From contig JADFUC010001833.1 in assembly GCA_019722365.1 (NCBI GenBank), forward strand, positions 672,411 to 736,410: a stretch of DNA of 64,000 bases, in the 5' to 3' direction. Shown here one piece after another: positions 25,201 to 36,590 of the stretch. This DNA comes from Lithospermum erythrorhizon. Its lineage: Eukaryota; Streptophyta; Magnoliopsida; Boraginales; Boraginaceae. The notes under the pieces were generated by a model. That model searched no databases. It had not been told where the DNA came from and saw only the letters and a program-made list of their open reading frames with translations. Each line of letters begins with the position of its first letter. Position 1 is the first letter of the stretch. Position numbers and translations under genes: made by a program.

Positions 25201-25295
25201 TCATCCAAAGGAACATTCAGATCCACACGAACAAACACTTTCTTCCCCTTCAGATCACCTTCTTTCAATGACCCAACACTCTTTTTTGTTGCCAT
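22281..25295 (-). CDS. PGK: Cytosolic phosphoglycerate kinase
   Basis: This glycolytic/gluconeogenic enzyme interconverts 1,3-bisphosphoglycerate + ADP and 3-phosphoglycerate + ATP in the cytosol. Exons on the minus strand: 25295-25101, 23964-23887, 23799-23539, 23394-23077, 22887-22729 and 22475-22281. The model gives 401 residues, the normal length for plant cytosolic PGK. The N-terminus [10 protein letters not shown] has no plastid transit peptide. Visible motifs: [12 protein letters not shown] (21-32, substrate-binding signature), the first-intron boundary after LSSHL just before [66 protein letters not shown] and the C-terminal [13 protein letters not shown] with [13 protein letters not shown] (nucleotide-binding loop). 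The start at 25295 follows directly on a splice acceptor (TGTAG|ATG), so a 5'UTR intron is likely. Upstream copies of this junction are described separately. All catalytic segments are intact. Confidence 0.97.
24190..24420. repeat. MITE-derived fragment in PGK intron 1
   Basis: The text 'aaaatattgtctagtttttg' followed by 'aatgttgatggttgac' and later 'ggtgaaaatatatcaaaata' is the same sequence family found in introns of CBP80 (28.0-29.1 kb) and the helicase (45.0-45.8 kb). Terminal repeats are not clear here, so this is a fragment. Confidence 0.5.
24440..25100. repeat. Tandem/dispersed ~110 bp repeats in PGK intron 1
   Basis: The block 'aaaacattatcag.cc' + 'acatacccaaaaaca' + 'aacattgaatctcaactaaa' + 'caacttatacatac' occurs at about 24.88-24.98 kb and again at 24.99-25.10 kb, with degraded copies near 24.45-24.58 kb. 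The right-hand copy ends exactly at the intron donor, so the donor-side sequence (GTATGTATAA on the minus strand) is duplicated inside the intron. Between the copies, 24.65-24.79 kb has two related GC-richer segments ('ccctcctcc..', 'gaccgg'). Confidence 0.7.
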
Positions 25296-25800
25296 CTACA
25301 ATAAAGAATCCATTTTTAATCAATTTTGATACAAATATTGAATAAAGATTTACTATAAATATGAGTATATATAAACAAATACATTCATATTGAAAATACT
25401 ATTGACCAAAGTAGATCTTCAATGAGTTAAGACTCTTTTTTGTTGCCATCTACAATAAAGATTCGATTTTCAATCAAATTTCATACAAATATTGAATAAA
25501 CACTAGATCTTTACTATAAATATGTGTATATATAAGCAAATACATGCATATTGAAAATAATATTGACCAAAGTATAGATTTTCAATGACCCAACACTCTT
25601 TTTTGTTGCCATTTTTGCTGTATAAAACAAATAATCAATTTTTAAACAAATTTGACATATATATTGAATAAAGATTCGATTTTTATTGTAAATATGTGAA
25701 TATATAAAGAAATACATGCATAGTTAAAAAAATTGAACAAATTTGGAAAAAATATTGAATAAAGCATAGATTTTTAATGTGAATATGTGAATATATAAAG
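25268..25800. repeat. Tandem repeats carrying extra copies of the PGK splice acceptor and start codon
   Basis: A ~155-170 bp unit is repeated three times plus a partial fourth. Each full unit holds the complement of ATGGCAACAAAAAAGAGT, at ATG positions 25295, 25449 and 25612, followed by AT-rich DNA with 'aatattgaataaa' and 'aaatatgtgtatatataag'. Copies 1 and 2 both have TTTATTGTAG directly before ATG; copy 3 has TTTTATACAG five bases before ATG. Only copy 1 continues into PGK. Copies 2 and 3 keep MATKKS(V/L) and then reach stops after 16 and 32 residues. The block sits in what is probably the 5'UTR intron. Confidence 0.85.
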
Positions 25801-25829
25801 AAATAAATGAATATAATATTGATTCTTAC

Positions 25830-25937
25830 AGTATTTTGATGAATGAATGGAGTTTGATGAAGAGAGAGTGATGAAGAAGACAAATGTGGATGTGGAGAAA
25901 GATGAAGAAAATTGGTGGTATTCTTTTTCTTTTATAG
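25830..25937 (-). promoter_or_regulatory. PGK core promoter TATA box and 5'UTR exon
   Basis: On the minus strand CTATAAAAG occurs at 25937-25929. About 100 bases downstream lies a good intron donor, ATACT|GTAAGAATC, after position 25830. Together with the acceptor that touches the PGK ATG this predicts a short non-coding first exon starting near 25905 and a 5'UTR intron of about 530 bp, common in plant housekeeping genes. The start site itself is inferred. Confidence 0.5.
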
Positions 25938-25959
25938 CATTGAGAAGGAGACCGACTAA

Positions 25960-27833
25960 AATCACATCTTTTAAAATTAATCTCGTAAATAGAATCGAGC
26001 TCGATATAGTTAAATGTATTGAATTATTAACCTTGATCGGGTCACTCGGGTGAATACATTCATTTTGAGAGTGAATAATTTTAAATTGAACGTAAACTAT
26101 GCTAAGTGAATCTAGGTAAATCCATTTTGCTAGATAAAATAATTTTTTAGAACCACAAACCAGGTAAATGAAGATATTATCCTCGATGAAACCAGTAAAA
26201 TGACTATTTTGCGCCTAGATGAAACTTCCTCAATTTAAGCTCAATTAAGCCGAATTGGGATAATTTAATCGGATCGAATATTGCTTGGGTTCGACTTTAC
26301 TTGTACTTTACTTAGTTTGAGTTTGATTGTACTTATTTTGATATCGAACTTTTAAATTAAAATTTGAATAAACTCAACTATTTGTCTTAGAAAAGTTTGA
26401 TATCTTATATATTTATGTTGTAATACATACTCTTACTTTTGTATTAATTGATATTATAAATCGAGTCGTAGCCTCGCCTTCCAGCGTTTAAATCGACGCG
26501 CTTAAAATAAATGCTTAATTGAATTTGAATTAGTTGAGTTGAGATTTATTTTCAATCCAACCATATCAAGGCTTTGCTTCGTCATGGGCATAGTTAAAGG
26601 TTTAAATAAGAGCATCGATTTTTGTGTTAGGGTTTTAATGATATTACGCATGTAACATGTTCTTTTAAAGTATAAATTAATTCTATACTCCCTCCTATAC
26701 TTAATATGAGTCGTTTACGTTTATTTTTATACTAAGGCGGTGACTAATGCATGAGATGTTTTATCTTGAATAAATCTCCAAGTCAATGTAACCTCTAAAA
26801 CCCAACAAGTGTGATATGAAGTCCCACGAATGGGTGCTTGAAACCTACAAAGGCATTTCCTAGAAATCCTACAAATCGTAAGCTGAAACAGAGATAAGCG
26901 AAATACTCCCCAATAAAGTTGGAACCGAGACCTTCACTAATAACGCGGATCGGATACCACTTTTCGCTGCTCCATCCGCCTCTTCAACTATTTCAACGTG
27001 ATCGGATTGCTCCTCATCCGAGTCATTCATTTTTCTGCTGTCGCTTATCGGTCGTCCCGAGTATCGGCAAAAAAAATGGGACCGAACCTATTATCTATAT
27101 TATCCGCACTCCAGAATAATACCGCTGCAACTTTTATATCCGAACCAAATTTCGCTGGATAGCTTCTCCTCATGGATACTCTGCTAACAATTTGCATATT
27201 TTGTCATTTATTTTGGATATTTTCGACATATACCCCTAACTATTATATTATCAAGTTATCGGACAAAGAATTATACCTATGATTGACCATTACTTTATCG
27301 GTCTCAATTTCAATCACTTCTTTAGGCTATGTACGGAGTGGTTTTGGTTCTCCGACCCAATAGCAACACTATTCTAACAGATGTCCAAGACATCTCAACG
27401 GCCGCTCTTTTCATACCGGCTCATCGCATACAGCGGCTTGATCCGGCAGCCAGCTAGCAATTGTCACGAATCCAGCCTCGATGTCATGTATATTCTGCTT
27501 ACGCCAGATGCATAAGAATCTAATTCTACCGAGTAATATCTTGATAACCTCCCCACATCGGGCGACGGACTAGTCAGACGTGCCTTCGGCTGGCGTGATT
27601 TACTAATTCTAAATTTATTAAAATACAAAACGAAATCAACCATCACATTCAAGCCGGATACCCGATAAAATCGAAATCGGTGAACACTCCTCCAAGTGGA
27701 GCTCTAGGGTTCGAGTTCAACTCCCTCAAAAACCCTTTTCCAAAAAAAAAAAAACACTATAACTCGAATTATTCCATAAATTCATTAAGCAAACTTACAT
27801 AAAATTTCCCTTGATTTTCAAAATTAATTGAAT
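25960..27833. other. Intergenic DNA between PGK and CBP80 (divergent genes)
   Basis: This holds the divergent upstream regions. Near 26.69 kb is 'actccctcctatacttaata', a Stowaway-type end without a clear partner. About 26.9-27.66 kb is somewhat richer in G+C and has short open frames on both strands (26919-27119 plus, 27464-27652 minus) that match nothing I recognise, perhaps an old transposon fragment. CBP80 5'UTR probably lies in the last 100-200 bases. Confidence 0.4.
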
Positions 27834-30800
27834 ATGAGCTCCTGGAGGACCTTGGTGCTTCGTATAGGGGAAAAATGCACTGAATATGGTGCCAATATCG
27901 ACTTCAAAGATCATTTGGTTACCTATTGTTCTTTATTTTATTATTATTATTATTATTACTGTCCCAAAAATATTGTCCACTTTTGAATAAAAAAGTCCTG
28001 TTTTTAATTTTGATTGTTGGGTTTTAATTTTGATTGTTGGGTTTTTAATTTTGAACTCAAATATTTCGTATATGTTGTATAATATTTCGTGTAACAATGT
28101 GTAAAAATAGTATTTTTAATGTAGTTTATTATTAACGTGATAATTTTTACTCGAATCAAAGTTATGTGTGCCGGTTAACTCTACAGTGCTGGTTAATTTT
28201 GACCCCAAAAAGATTGTCCAGTTTGAATAAATTTGTCTAGTTTTGAATTTGGATGGTTGACATTTTGAATTATGAATTCAAATATTATGCATTTAATAAT
28301 ATTCCATCCATCCCAAATGAACCCAGATGTTTGTGTATATTTAGGGTACTAGTTGGTGAAAATAGATAAAAAAAATAGTATTTTTAGTGTCATTTACTAA
28401 TAATGTAATAGTTTCGATTCAAATCAAAGTTGTGTGTGTCGGTTAAGACCTAAAGTTTGTTAATTTTGACAATTCAAAAACAAACTAAGGATGTTTTGGA
28501 AATGGGTGATGTGTTTTTGTATATATGCTATTTGGCAAAAAATATATCAAAAGATGAGATTTTTAACATACTTTAGTATTGACATGATAAATTTGATTAT
28601 ACTCGATGTTATGTGTCTCAATTGAGGTTGTAAAGTTTGTTGATTTGGACTATTGTGCGTCGAACTTGACAATTGTTTTGGAATGGAGGGAGTACTATTA
28701 TGCACTAAAATTCTGAATAATGTAAGTTTATATAGAAGGGCCGCTGTAATTAACAACCACATTGCTTTGGATGTTTCAGGAAACGTGCTTTGGTGTTGTT
28801 CGCCGTGAGTTAGAGCACTCAAGTGATGATATTTTGCCTGTAAGTTGCGTTTCTTCCGCATTTTCATTTTGAATATACCGATCACATATGTTTGTACTCT
28901 TTCGATCCCAAAAAGATTGTCCAGTATCAAATTTTAGTGTTGTATATAATATTTGGTGAAAAATATGTCAAAGGATCGTATTTTGAATGTACTTTACTAT
29001 TGATATGATAATTTTGATTTCAATCAAAGATATGTGTCAATAAAGTTTGTTAATTTTGACAACTCGACAATCTTTTTGGGATGTAGGGTCTTCTATTTAA
29101 ACACTAATAAGTTGTATACCTTCTTTGTTTATCATAAATTTATTATCATTAGATGAATCTAGAAGAATTTTATGAGCACATTGTATAAAATTGAAGTATT
29201 TTCTAGACTATATTACTTTGTTTGGTGATTGCGATATATTTCCATTTAGTTGTATCATATGATCATATCATTGATATTTCTATTATTGCTTTCTTCTTCA
29301 GCTAGTTCATAGTTTGCAACCTGCATAGTTGACATTCTATTTTCGCGAGCTTGTTTTTTCTGTGGAGGAGCTTACATCATTTTAATATTTGCCTTTCTTG
29401 CTCCAGTGTGCTGAAGAATTGCCTCATAAAATACCTTTGTACGGAACATTGGTGAGTAGATTCTTATTCTGCAGAAAGATCCTCATTCGATCCCCCTACT
29501 TTTTGAAAGAAGAAAACATTGAGAATAGTATAACAGACATTGGAAAAGCATGCATGGTTTAGTTGTTTGATGAGCGTTCTCTATGGATGCTACTTGTTAG
29601 TGGTATTGTGAAGCACACCTTCTAGTGCTTCTATGATTCGCAGTGTAGATGGTCTTTTGTCTCTCAGTTCCAAATCTCCGAATCTGTGAAGTTTTAAAAA
29701 GGCTAGATTTACATTTTGTAAATTTGTCTGGCTTCTGCAATCTTTCTGTTGACAAGATCATGTTCTAGTAAATGTTTCTCGTTGAAATTTAAATATAGTT
29801 GGGGAAAGAAAGCTCCAAATGCAAAACTGATGCTTTTCGATGAATAGAACCGCTAGTTGGGATATTTGTTCTGCACCTTATAGCATTCTATCTTCTTTGT
29901 TATGAAATAAAATAATAGATACTACCTCCATCCCCAAAATATTGTCAGTTTTCAATCCATTTATATATATGAAGAAAATCATTTTTGGGATGGAGGGAGT
30001 ATATATCTAAATTATATTTTACCGGAACTTTATGGTCGTTTCTTACCTATTTTATCTCTCTGATTCTCTAGGTTGGTCTTCTGAATTTGGAAAATGAAGA
30101 ATTTGTCAGGGAAGTTGTGGAGAAAACCCAAACTAATTTGCAGGTGATTCTCACTTTCTGTCTATAGGAAGCATTAGAAGGCTAAGTTATGATTATTTTA
30201 CAGTAAATGTTGGAATTTCTTTTAGCATGTGACTATTTGCTCACTGTATATTTTCAAATTTTACTGTTTGTAATGGTATTTGTTTCAATGTTTGCTTGTC
30301 CATCCATCAACTTAACTTATGCAATATCAAAGGAGAACATTCTGATCTCATTAATACTTTTAGCTGTTCATTGGAGAATTATTATGCTATGTTCCCAGTT
30401 GGGATAAGGGCTTGTGATGTATACATATAGCAATTATAGTCTTGTATAAACCTCTGCATCTTATTTTTTACTGATGGACTGATAATTGAATCCATATACT
30501 TGACATAGCCAAATGGTGTTCTTTTTCAGGATGCTCTGTACACCGGAAGCTGTAACAAGACTCGTGTACTGCTGCGTTTCCTTACTGCATTGGTATGTGC
30601 CACATAACTGATGCTACTAGTCTCCCCTAAGAATTCAACTGAAACTATATTCACTTAAGGTTCATTGTTGGGGTTTACAAATTTTGATACTATCTCTTTG
30701 CAAAAGAAATTGCTTTTCTTCCACAATGAATTCTTTTTTCTTATTCTGTTTTTATCTATAAGTTCTGTATGAAACTTAAAGTTGATTCTGAAATTTGCCA

Positions 30801-33800
30801 TAAGTGGCTGAAAAATAGTTGCGACAGTTTATGGCTGGAAACGACTGAGAATTAGTAAACACGGGCAGCTCATTCAAAATTATAAAATTTGGTCCTGATT
30901 TTCACGTTGAAAATTTGTTGTGAACGTCACAGTGGAGAATATATAACTTCAGAACTCAGAAGTGACATTTGGTCTACACCTATTTGTGAACTCAGATTTG
31001 TAATATATTTGATTGCGATTGGGAAATCTATTATTTCTTGAAAAAAAAAAATTGAATTAATATGGTTTAAATGTCCTAAGTTGCTAACTACCCGATGCTT
31101 CAGATACTGAAACAACAAAGGGGTAGCAAAGCTCAAACTGTAATTCGTAAATCATTTGTTAGCTGTTGAAAAATTCCCCTATACAGTTGACAAATAGAAA
31201 TAAGAAGTGTTTTAGTTGTATCCTATATCAATCTGTAATTTATTTTGTTAATATGTCATTTGGGTGTTCTTCTGTTTTCTGATTTGTCATTTGTGCATCA
31301 GATGTGCAGCAAAGTTCTCCAACCCAGTTCTCTTATAGTTGTGTTTGAAACACTACTGTCATCTGCTGCAACGACCGTGGACGAGGATAAAGGAAATCCC
31401 TCTTGGCAAGCTCGTGCTGACTTTTATATTACTTGTATTTTATCATGTCTTCCTTGGGGTGGGGCTGAACTTGTTGAGGTATTGGTGCTTTTCACACATG
31501 AATTGCTTTCTTCAATGGTCATTGAGAGTTTTTACTTGGCTGGGGAGAATCATTGTGTCATGGCTGTGTGTTTATGGGAGAAAGATAATCAGTTTTTTCT
31601 AATGCTTTGGTTGACACATATCCCCCTTCAAAAATATCGTAAAGTAATTGTTTCCGTTTTCCATACATGCAGCAAGTCTCGGAGGAGATCGATAGAGTTT
31701 TGGTTGGAATTGAAGCCTATATGAGCATTAGAAGTCACGTTTCTGACACAGGACTTTCTGCATTTGAAGATTTTGATGTTAATGATAAATCTCACAGTGA
31801 AAAGGTATGTTTGTGAAAGTTATCTAAATAGATTAGCAGATAATGACTCTAATACTTGAAGGATGATGAAAAATCAACTTCCAGATCTACAGTTGCATAT
31901 TTATCCTGTACACAACCCACAAAGATAGGCCCTCATATGTTAACAGTCATGCATGCATACCAACACGCTAATGACTATTGATAGGCCCTCGTATATAACA
32001 GTCATGCATGCATACCAACGCACTAATGACTACCGTCATATTGTCCCATACCAATGGCTGGTGTAGTGCTGCGTGGGTGGTGGTTGTAAGAAGCAACTTT
32101 ACTAGATAAATTACGCATTATAAATTCTACATTTGCAAGTCGTAGATATGGAGATATGGCTGATGTAGTGTTACCTGTAAACCTTCTTTATTATTATTGT
32201 AGTGTAGCTTTATCTCTTGAATCTTGATGTTGGGGGAATTTCTGTGTTGGTTGACTTGGTTCATTTAACAAGTAACTTGTTAAATCTCCCAAAAGTTCAT
32301 AATTTTTTTACTTGCATGGATCTACAGTAGCAGACGTGGTGATTTATTTATTTTTCTGTGTTGTTTCTTGTCCATAGGATTTTTTGGAAGACCTGTGGAG
32401 TCGAATCCAAGACCTTTCCAGCAGTGGATGGAAACTTGAGAGTGGTATTCCTTCTGATTGGATAATTTATGATTGGTGGAACTTCTGTTCGTTATTCATT
32501 TATTCATTCCCTAAGTTAATCTACCTTTCTAGTTCCGAGACCACACTTGTCCTTTGAACCACAGCTGGTTGGTGGAAAAGCACATGATTTGGCTCCCATA
32601 AATTGCCCTGAGCAACCAGATTCTCCTGCAGCACCCTCAGATATTTCTCGTGGAAGAGAAAAGTATGAAGCCGAATTGAAATATCCTCAAAGGATAAGAA
32701 GGCTCAACATATTCCCTGCAAGTAAATTGGAGGTGATATTTCAATTCAACCTAATGGCTTATGTCAAGAACTTGTTTTTATATACAGGGTTTTTTTGCGA
32801 TTTCTCATCATATTTTACTCATTTAAATATGCATGCATATGCATTATGTAACTTATTATGGATTTTGAAAGCTAATGCATTGTCATGATTTTAAGTTCGA
32901 AGTGATAGAAAACTCAGCTAATAACCTTAATATTGCAAAATCAATGATGGGTATGTGAGCCAAAATACATTGGGCAGAAATGTTGGACACGACTTTTTAT
33001 GTCAGCCAAAATATGTTGTGGTCTCACATTCATCGTCCTGTGAAGGAGTGATTAATGTCCTACAATTTGTGTTGTCTCACCAAAACTCTTTTACCTCCTT
33101 GATCTCTTACAGCTTATTCTCTATTATTTTCTAAATGCAGGACATAAAGCCGATAGACCGGTTTGTGGTCGAAGAATATTTGCTGGATGTGCTTTTCTTC
33201 TTGAATGGCTGGTTTGTATATGTTCCCCATGTTTTTCCCCGCCCCTCCTTCCCTCTTCACCATTCTTGTTGTAAAAAGATGTGAAGTGTAATAATATATT
33301 ATCTTCATTTTTTTGTCTTATCTCCTGTATTTGGCTCTTCTTATTCCTTCATTTCTGATTCTTGCAAAGCTAGTCGAAAGGAAGGTGCTTCTTACATGGT
33401 GGGCCTGCCTGTGCCATTCAGATATGAGTATCTTATGGCAGAGACTATATTCTCACAGGTATTAAATTGTTCTATTCAGTACATATACTCCTTTTGAAGA
33501 GGAGGATATACTCCTTTTGAAGAGGCAGGGGATGAAGAGATGGGAATAGGGAAAGAAAAAAAGCCCGTCTTATTACATACATCATTTTTCGTTTTGTAGA
33601 TTTATTATGTAGAAACAGTTTCTTTCTAGTGTCTTCTTGAGCAGTAGAAAGAACTGTCCGAGGCTTGAACTCTGTTGAAGGCTTTGGGAAAGCATTTTTG
33701 TATTAACATATTAGTGCACATTTTTAAAAATCCTAAGAACTGTCATCTACCCTGGTTGTGTTGCTGAAAGAGCTGGTAACTAATATACCCATTGCCCACT

Positions 33801-36590
33801 AGAGGCATGCTACTGAGTTCCATTCAATTTTGTTGATCTGTACCCAGTATTGGGAACTTAATCTTGATTACAAAAAATTTACTTGACCGACTTAGATATT
33901 CTTCTAACTGACGTGAGATTGTCATTGTTGGTGGATAATAGCTTTATGTTCTCAGGATCTAGTTTTGGTTTCTTTGACAGGCAATTTTACGTTCTAACTG
34001 GTTTTTTATTGTCTATCGAAGCTGCTACTTTTGCCACAACCTCCATTCAGACCTTTATACTACACATTGGTTATCATTGATCTGTGTAAGGTATTGTTTT
34101 TAATTTGTTTTTCAAAATTTCGAATCTCAACTTTAGATAACTAGTATCAGGTTTGTTATAGTTTCAAGTGCACATCTGCTGATTTTAATAAATACTTAAA
34201 TGAAAAATACCAGGTTTGTTATAGTTTATAACTGAGCATCTCCTCATGTTTTTGATTTTGGTTTCGTAGGCTCTTCCAGGAGCATTTCCAGCGGTTGTAG
34301 CTGGGGCAGTCCGTGCACTTTTCAACAAAATAGCTGATTTGGACATGGAGTGCCGCACACGTCTTATCCTTTGGTTCGCACATCATTTGTAAGATCTATG
34401 CCATTCATATGCTGTCTGTTTGTTATTGCCTTTCCTTTTGGCAGCTAGACCTGGTAACTTGAAAATAATTTTTTCGTGACTTATCAGTTTTCCATGATAA
34501 TGTTTGCTTTCAGATCAAATTTCCAGTTTATATGGCCTTGGGAAGAATGGGCCTATGTCTTAGAACTGCCAAAATGGGCTCCACAGAGAGTGTTTGTCCA
34601 AGAGGTTTTAGACAGAGAAATTCGTTTGTCATACTGGGAGAAAATCAAACAGGTATGTAGTAGAAAAAAAATGATCTTAGTAGTTTTGTTCCGCAATCTA
34701 AGGTGCAAAATGTCGTGATTGACTTGAAAAATCTATTTTGAGTTTTTTTTTTTCTGTTCTCTTTGGTTTATCAGAGCATTATTGAGAATGCCCCAACTTT
34801 AGAGGAGCTACTCCCACCAAAAGGTTTGCCAAACTTCCGATACACTGGAGAAGATGGAAGAGACGAAACCGAGCATTCTCTTTCAGTTGAACTCAAAGGG
34901 ATGGTGAAAGGAAGATTATCTTCCAAAGAGATCATATCATGGATTGACGAGAATGTGCTACCAACTCATGGTCTGGATGTCACCCTTAGAGTCGTTATTC
35001 AAGCTCTACTTGACATTGGATCAAAAAGCTTTACACATTTAGTCACGGTGTTGGAGAGATATGGCCAAGTGATTTCACGTCTTTGTAATGATCAGGACAA
35101 ACAAGTTATGCTAATAGATGAAGTGAGTTACTACTGGAAGAATAACACCCAGATGACTGCAGTAGCTATTGACAGAATGATGGGCTATCGTCTTATTTCT
35201 AATTTGGCTATTGTTAGATGGGTCTTCTCTCAGTCAAATGCCAATCAATTTCACATCTCAGACCGCCCTTGGGAGGTATATCTATTAAAACCTTTATAGT
35301 TGTAGGTTGTACTCTTAATATGATTGTCTTCTTCTTACGAGGGTGATCAGTTCTTATCATCTTCCCAAAAGCATGCCTAAATATCGAATATACATCTTCC
35401 CCGGATTACCTTCCTCTTCTTGAGATTAGTCTGTGAACCTAATGAAGTGTGTTATCATATTGATCTAGATCCTCCTTAATGCTGTGAGTAAGACCTACAA
35501 CCGAATCACTGATCTGAGGAAAGAAATCTCATTCCTTAAGAATGATGTTGTCTTAGCTGAAAAAGCTTCATCAAAAGCCAGAGAAGAATTGGAGGTTGCT
35601 GAATCAAAGATCACTCTTATGGATGGTGAGCCAGTTGTTGGTGAAAACCCTGGGAAAATGAATCGTCTGAGAACTCGTGCTGAAAAATCAAAAGAGGAGG
35701 AGGCATCTACTAGAGAATCTTTGGAGGCAAAGGAGGCTCTCCTTGCTCGTGCGATTAATGAAAATGAGGTATGTGGAATAAAGCATTACTATACATGTAC
35801 ATGGAATACCCTACTTTTCATCCTCATTATTCCCTCTTAATCTAAGATCAATCATTTCTCTTATTGTTAATTACTGCATCTACAGGCATTATTCCTTGCT
35901 TTGTACAAAAGTTTTTCAAATGTGCTGGCGGAACCCCTTCATGATGCTTGTGTAGACGGAATTTTGCAATCCTCTGAGAAGGGAGATGAAATGGCCATTG
36001 ACCCTGACGACTCATCTGCAATGGACTTGGACACAGAGAACGGTGGATCTAAGAAGAGGTGAGTGAAAACTTATCTATTTATTTGAATCAAGTCTCTGTT
36101 GCTTCATTATCAATGTCATTCTCGTTCTTATTGGTTTTGAATGGATTACAGTCATTCCAATGGCAAAAAAGGCGGAGATAGCTATAACATGAAAGAAAAT
36201 GTACAGTGGTGTTTGACTACTTTGGCATATGTCAAGTCCATCACCAGACGATTTGCATCAGAAGTAAGTCCTCTCTCTATTGTGGATAATCTTTCGTCTT
36301 CCTTCCATCTCTTCTGCGAATCTTCTTAACTACACGGAGTCCCACGCTCCCCAAGTCTCTATTCTTTACAATGCCAGCAATGAAAAAGTCATTCATTGCC
36401 CTGAATCTAATAGCAAATTAGTATCTATAATCTCTGATCTGCATTCATACCTTACTTCTATTTCATTTATGGCTGACAGATATGGCCACATGCCGAGAAG
36501 TTAGATGCTGAAATCTTAACAGAAGACATGCACCCACTTCTACGGAAAGCAATCTATTCAGGTCTGCGTCGGCCTACCACTGGACCCTGA
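27834..36590 (+). CDS. CBP80: Nuclear cap-binding protein subunit 1 (CBP80/ABH1)
   Basis: This is the large subunit of the nuclear cap-binding complex. It works with CBP20 on the 7-methylguanosine cap in pre-mRNA splicing, miRNA processing and export; loss gives ABA hypersensitivity in Arabidopsis. Exons: 27834-27917, 28780-28839, 29407-29451, 30072-30143, 30530-30592, 31302-31478, 31673-31804, 32378-32444, 32533-32732, 33141-33211, 33374-33458, 34022-34090, 34270-34388, 34514-34652, 34775-35275, 35469-35768, 35886-36058, 36152-36263 and 36480-36590; 859 residues, close to the Arabidopsis protein. Diagnostic segments: ETCFGVVRRELE, PLYGTL, VGLLNLENEEFV, VVFETLLSSAATTVDED, YPQRIRRLNIFPA, RFVVEEYLLDVLFFLNG, RYEYLMAETIFSQ, LPGAFPAVVAGAVRALF, FIWPWEEWAYVLELPKWAP, FTHLVTVLERYGQV, TAVAIDRMMGYRL and SKTYNRITDLRKEIS. 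These span the MIF4G-type helical domains. Introns carry several MITEs. At the exon 2/3 junction four conserved residues appear to be lost (see findings). Confidence 0.96.
27957..28692. mobile_element. Composite of Stowaway-like MITE sequence in CBP80 intron 1
   Basis: Sequence of the 'tcccaaaaagattgtccag' family fills most of intron 1: a start near 'ctgtcccaaaaatattgtcc', internal starts near 28.20 and 28.30 kb ('ccatccatccca'), and an end 'gaatggagggag' + TA at 28692-28694. The repeated internal words 'gttttgaatttggatggttg', 'ggtgaaaatag' and 'gtgtgtcggttaa' show two or three overlapping copies. It has no coding capacity. Confidence 0.6.
28897..29090. mobile_element. Stowaway-like MITE in CBP80 intron 2 (~195 bp)
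   Basis: Left end after TA: CTCTTTCGATCCCAAAAAG. Right end: 'aatctttttgggatgtaggg'. The ends are imperfect inverted repeats of the CTCCCTCCRTCCC type, and the body is shared with copies in intron 1 and in the helicase intron. The right TA is mutated, so the boundary is approximate. Confidence 0.65.
29922..29999. mobile_element. Stowaway MITE in CBP80 intron 3 (78 bp)
   Basis: The ends CTACCTCCATCCCCAAAAT and (complement of the right end) CTCCCTCCATCCCAAAAAT are near-perfect inverted repeats, and the element is flanked by TA on both sides. This matches the Stowaway terminal consensus CTCCCTCYRTYCC and the TA target duplication of Tc1/mariner MITEs. Confidence 0.85.
31920..32036. repeat. Tandem duplication of ~58 bp in CBP80 intron 7
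   Basis: 'gataggccctcatatgttaa' + 'cagtcatgcatgcataccaa' + 'cacgctaatgacta' is followed directly by a second copy with a few changes. The palindromic ATGCATGCAT core is present in both. Confidence 0.85.
33480..33530. repeat. Short tandem duplication (23 bp) in CBP80 intron 11
   Basis: 'atactccttttgaagaggag' is repeated immediately as 'atactccttttgaagaggca'. This is a recent-looking local duplication with no coding effect, just after the donor of exon 11. Confidence 0.75.

Noticed and set aside
25429..25612. The two outer MATKKS starts as alternative true PGK starts
   Set aside because: They run into stops after 16 and 32 residues and have no donor joining them to PGK exon 2, so they are duplicated junctions rather than functional first exons.
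27700..27760. A 'ggttcgagttcaa' word resembling a tRNA/SINE B box followed by an A-run
   Set aside because: No matching A box or cloverleaf is visible upstream. More likely part of the CBP80 5'UTR region by chance.
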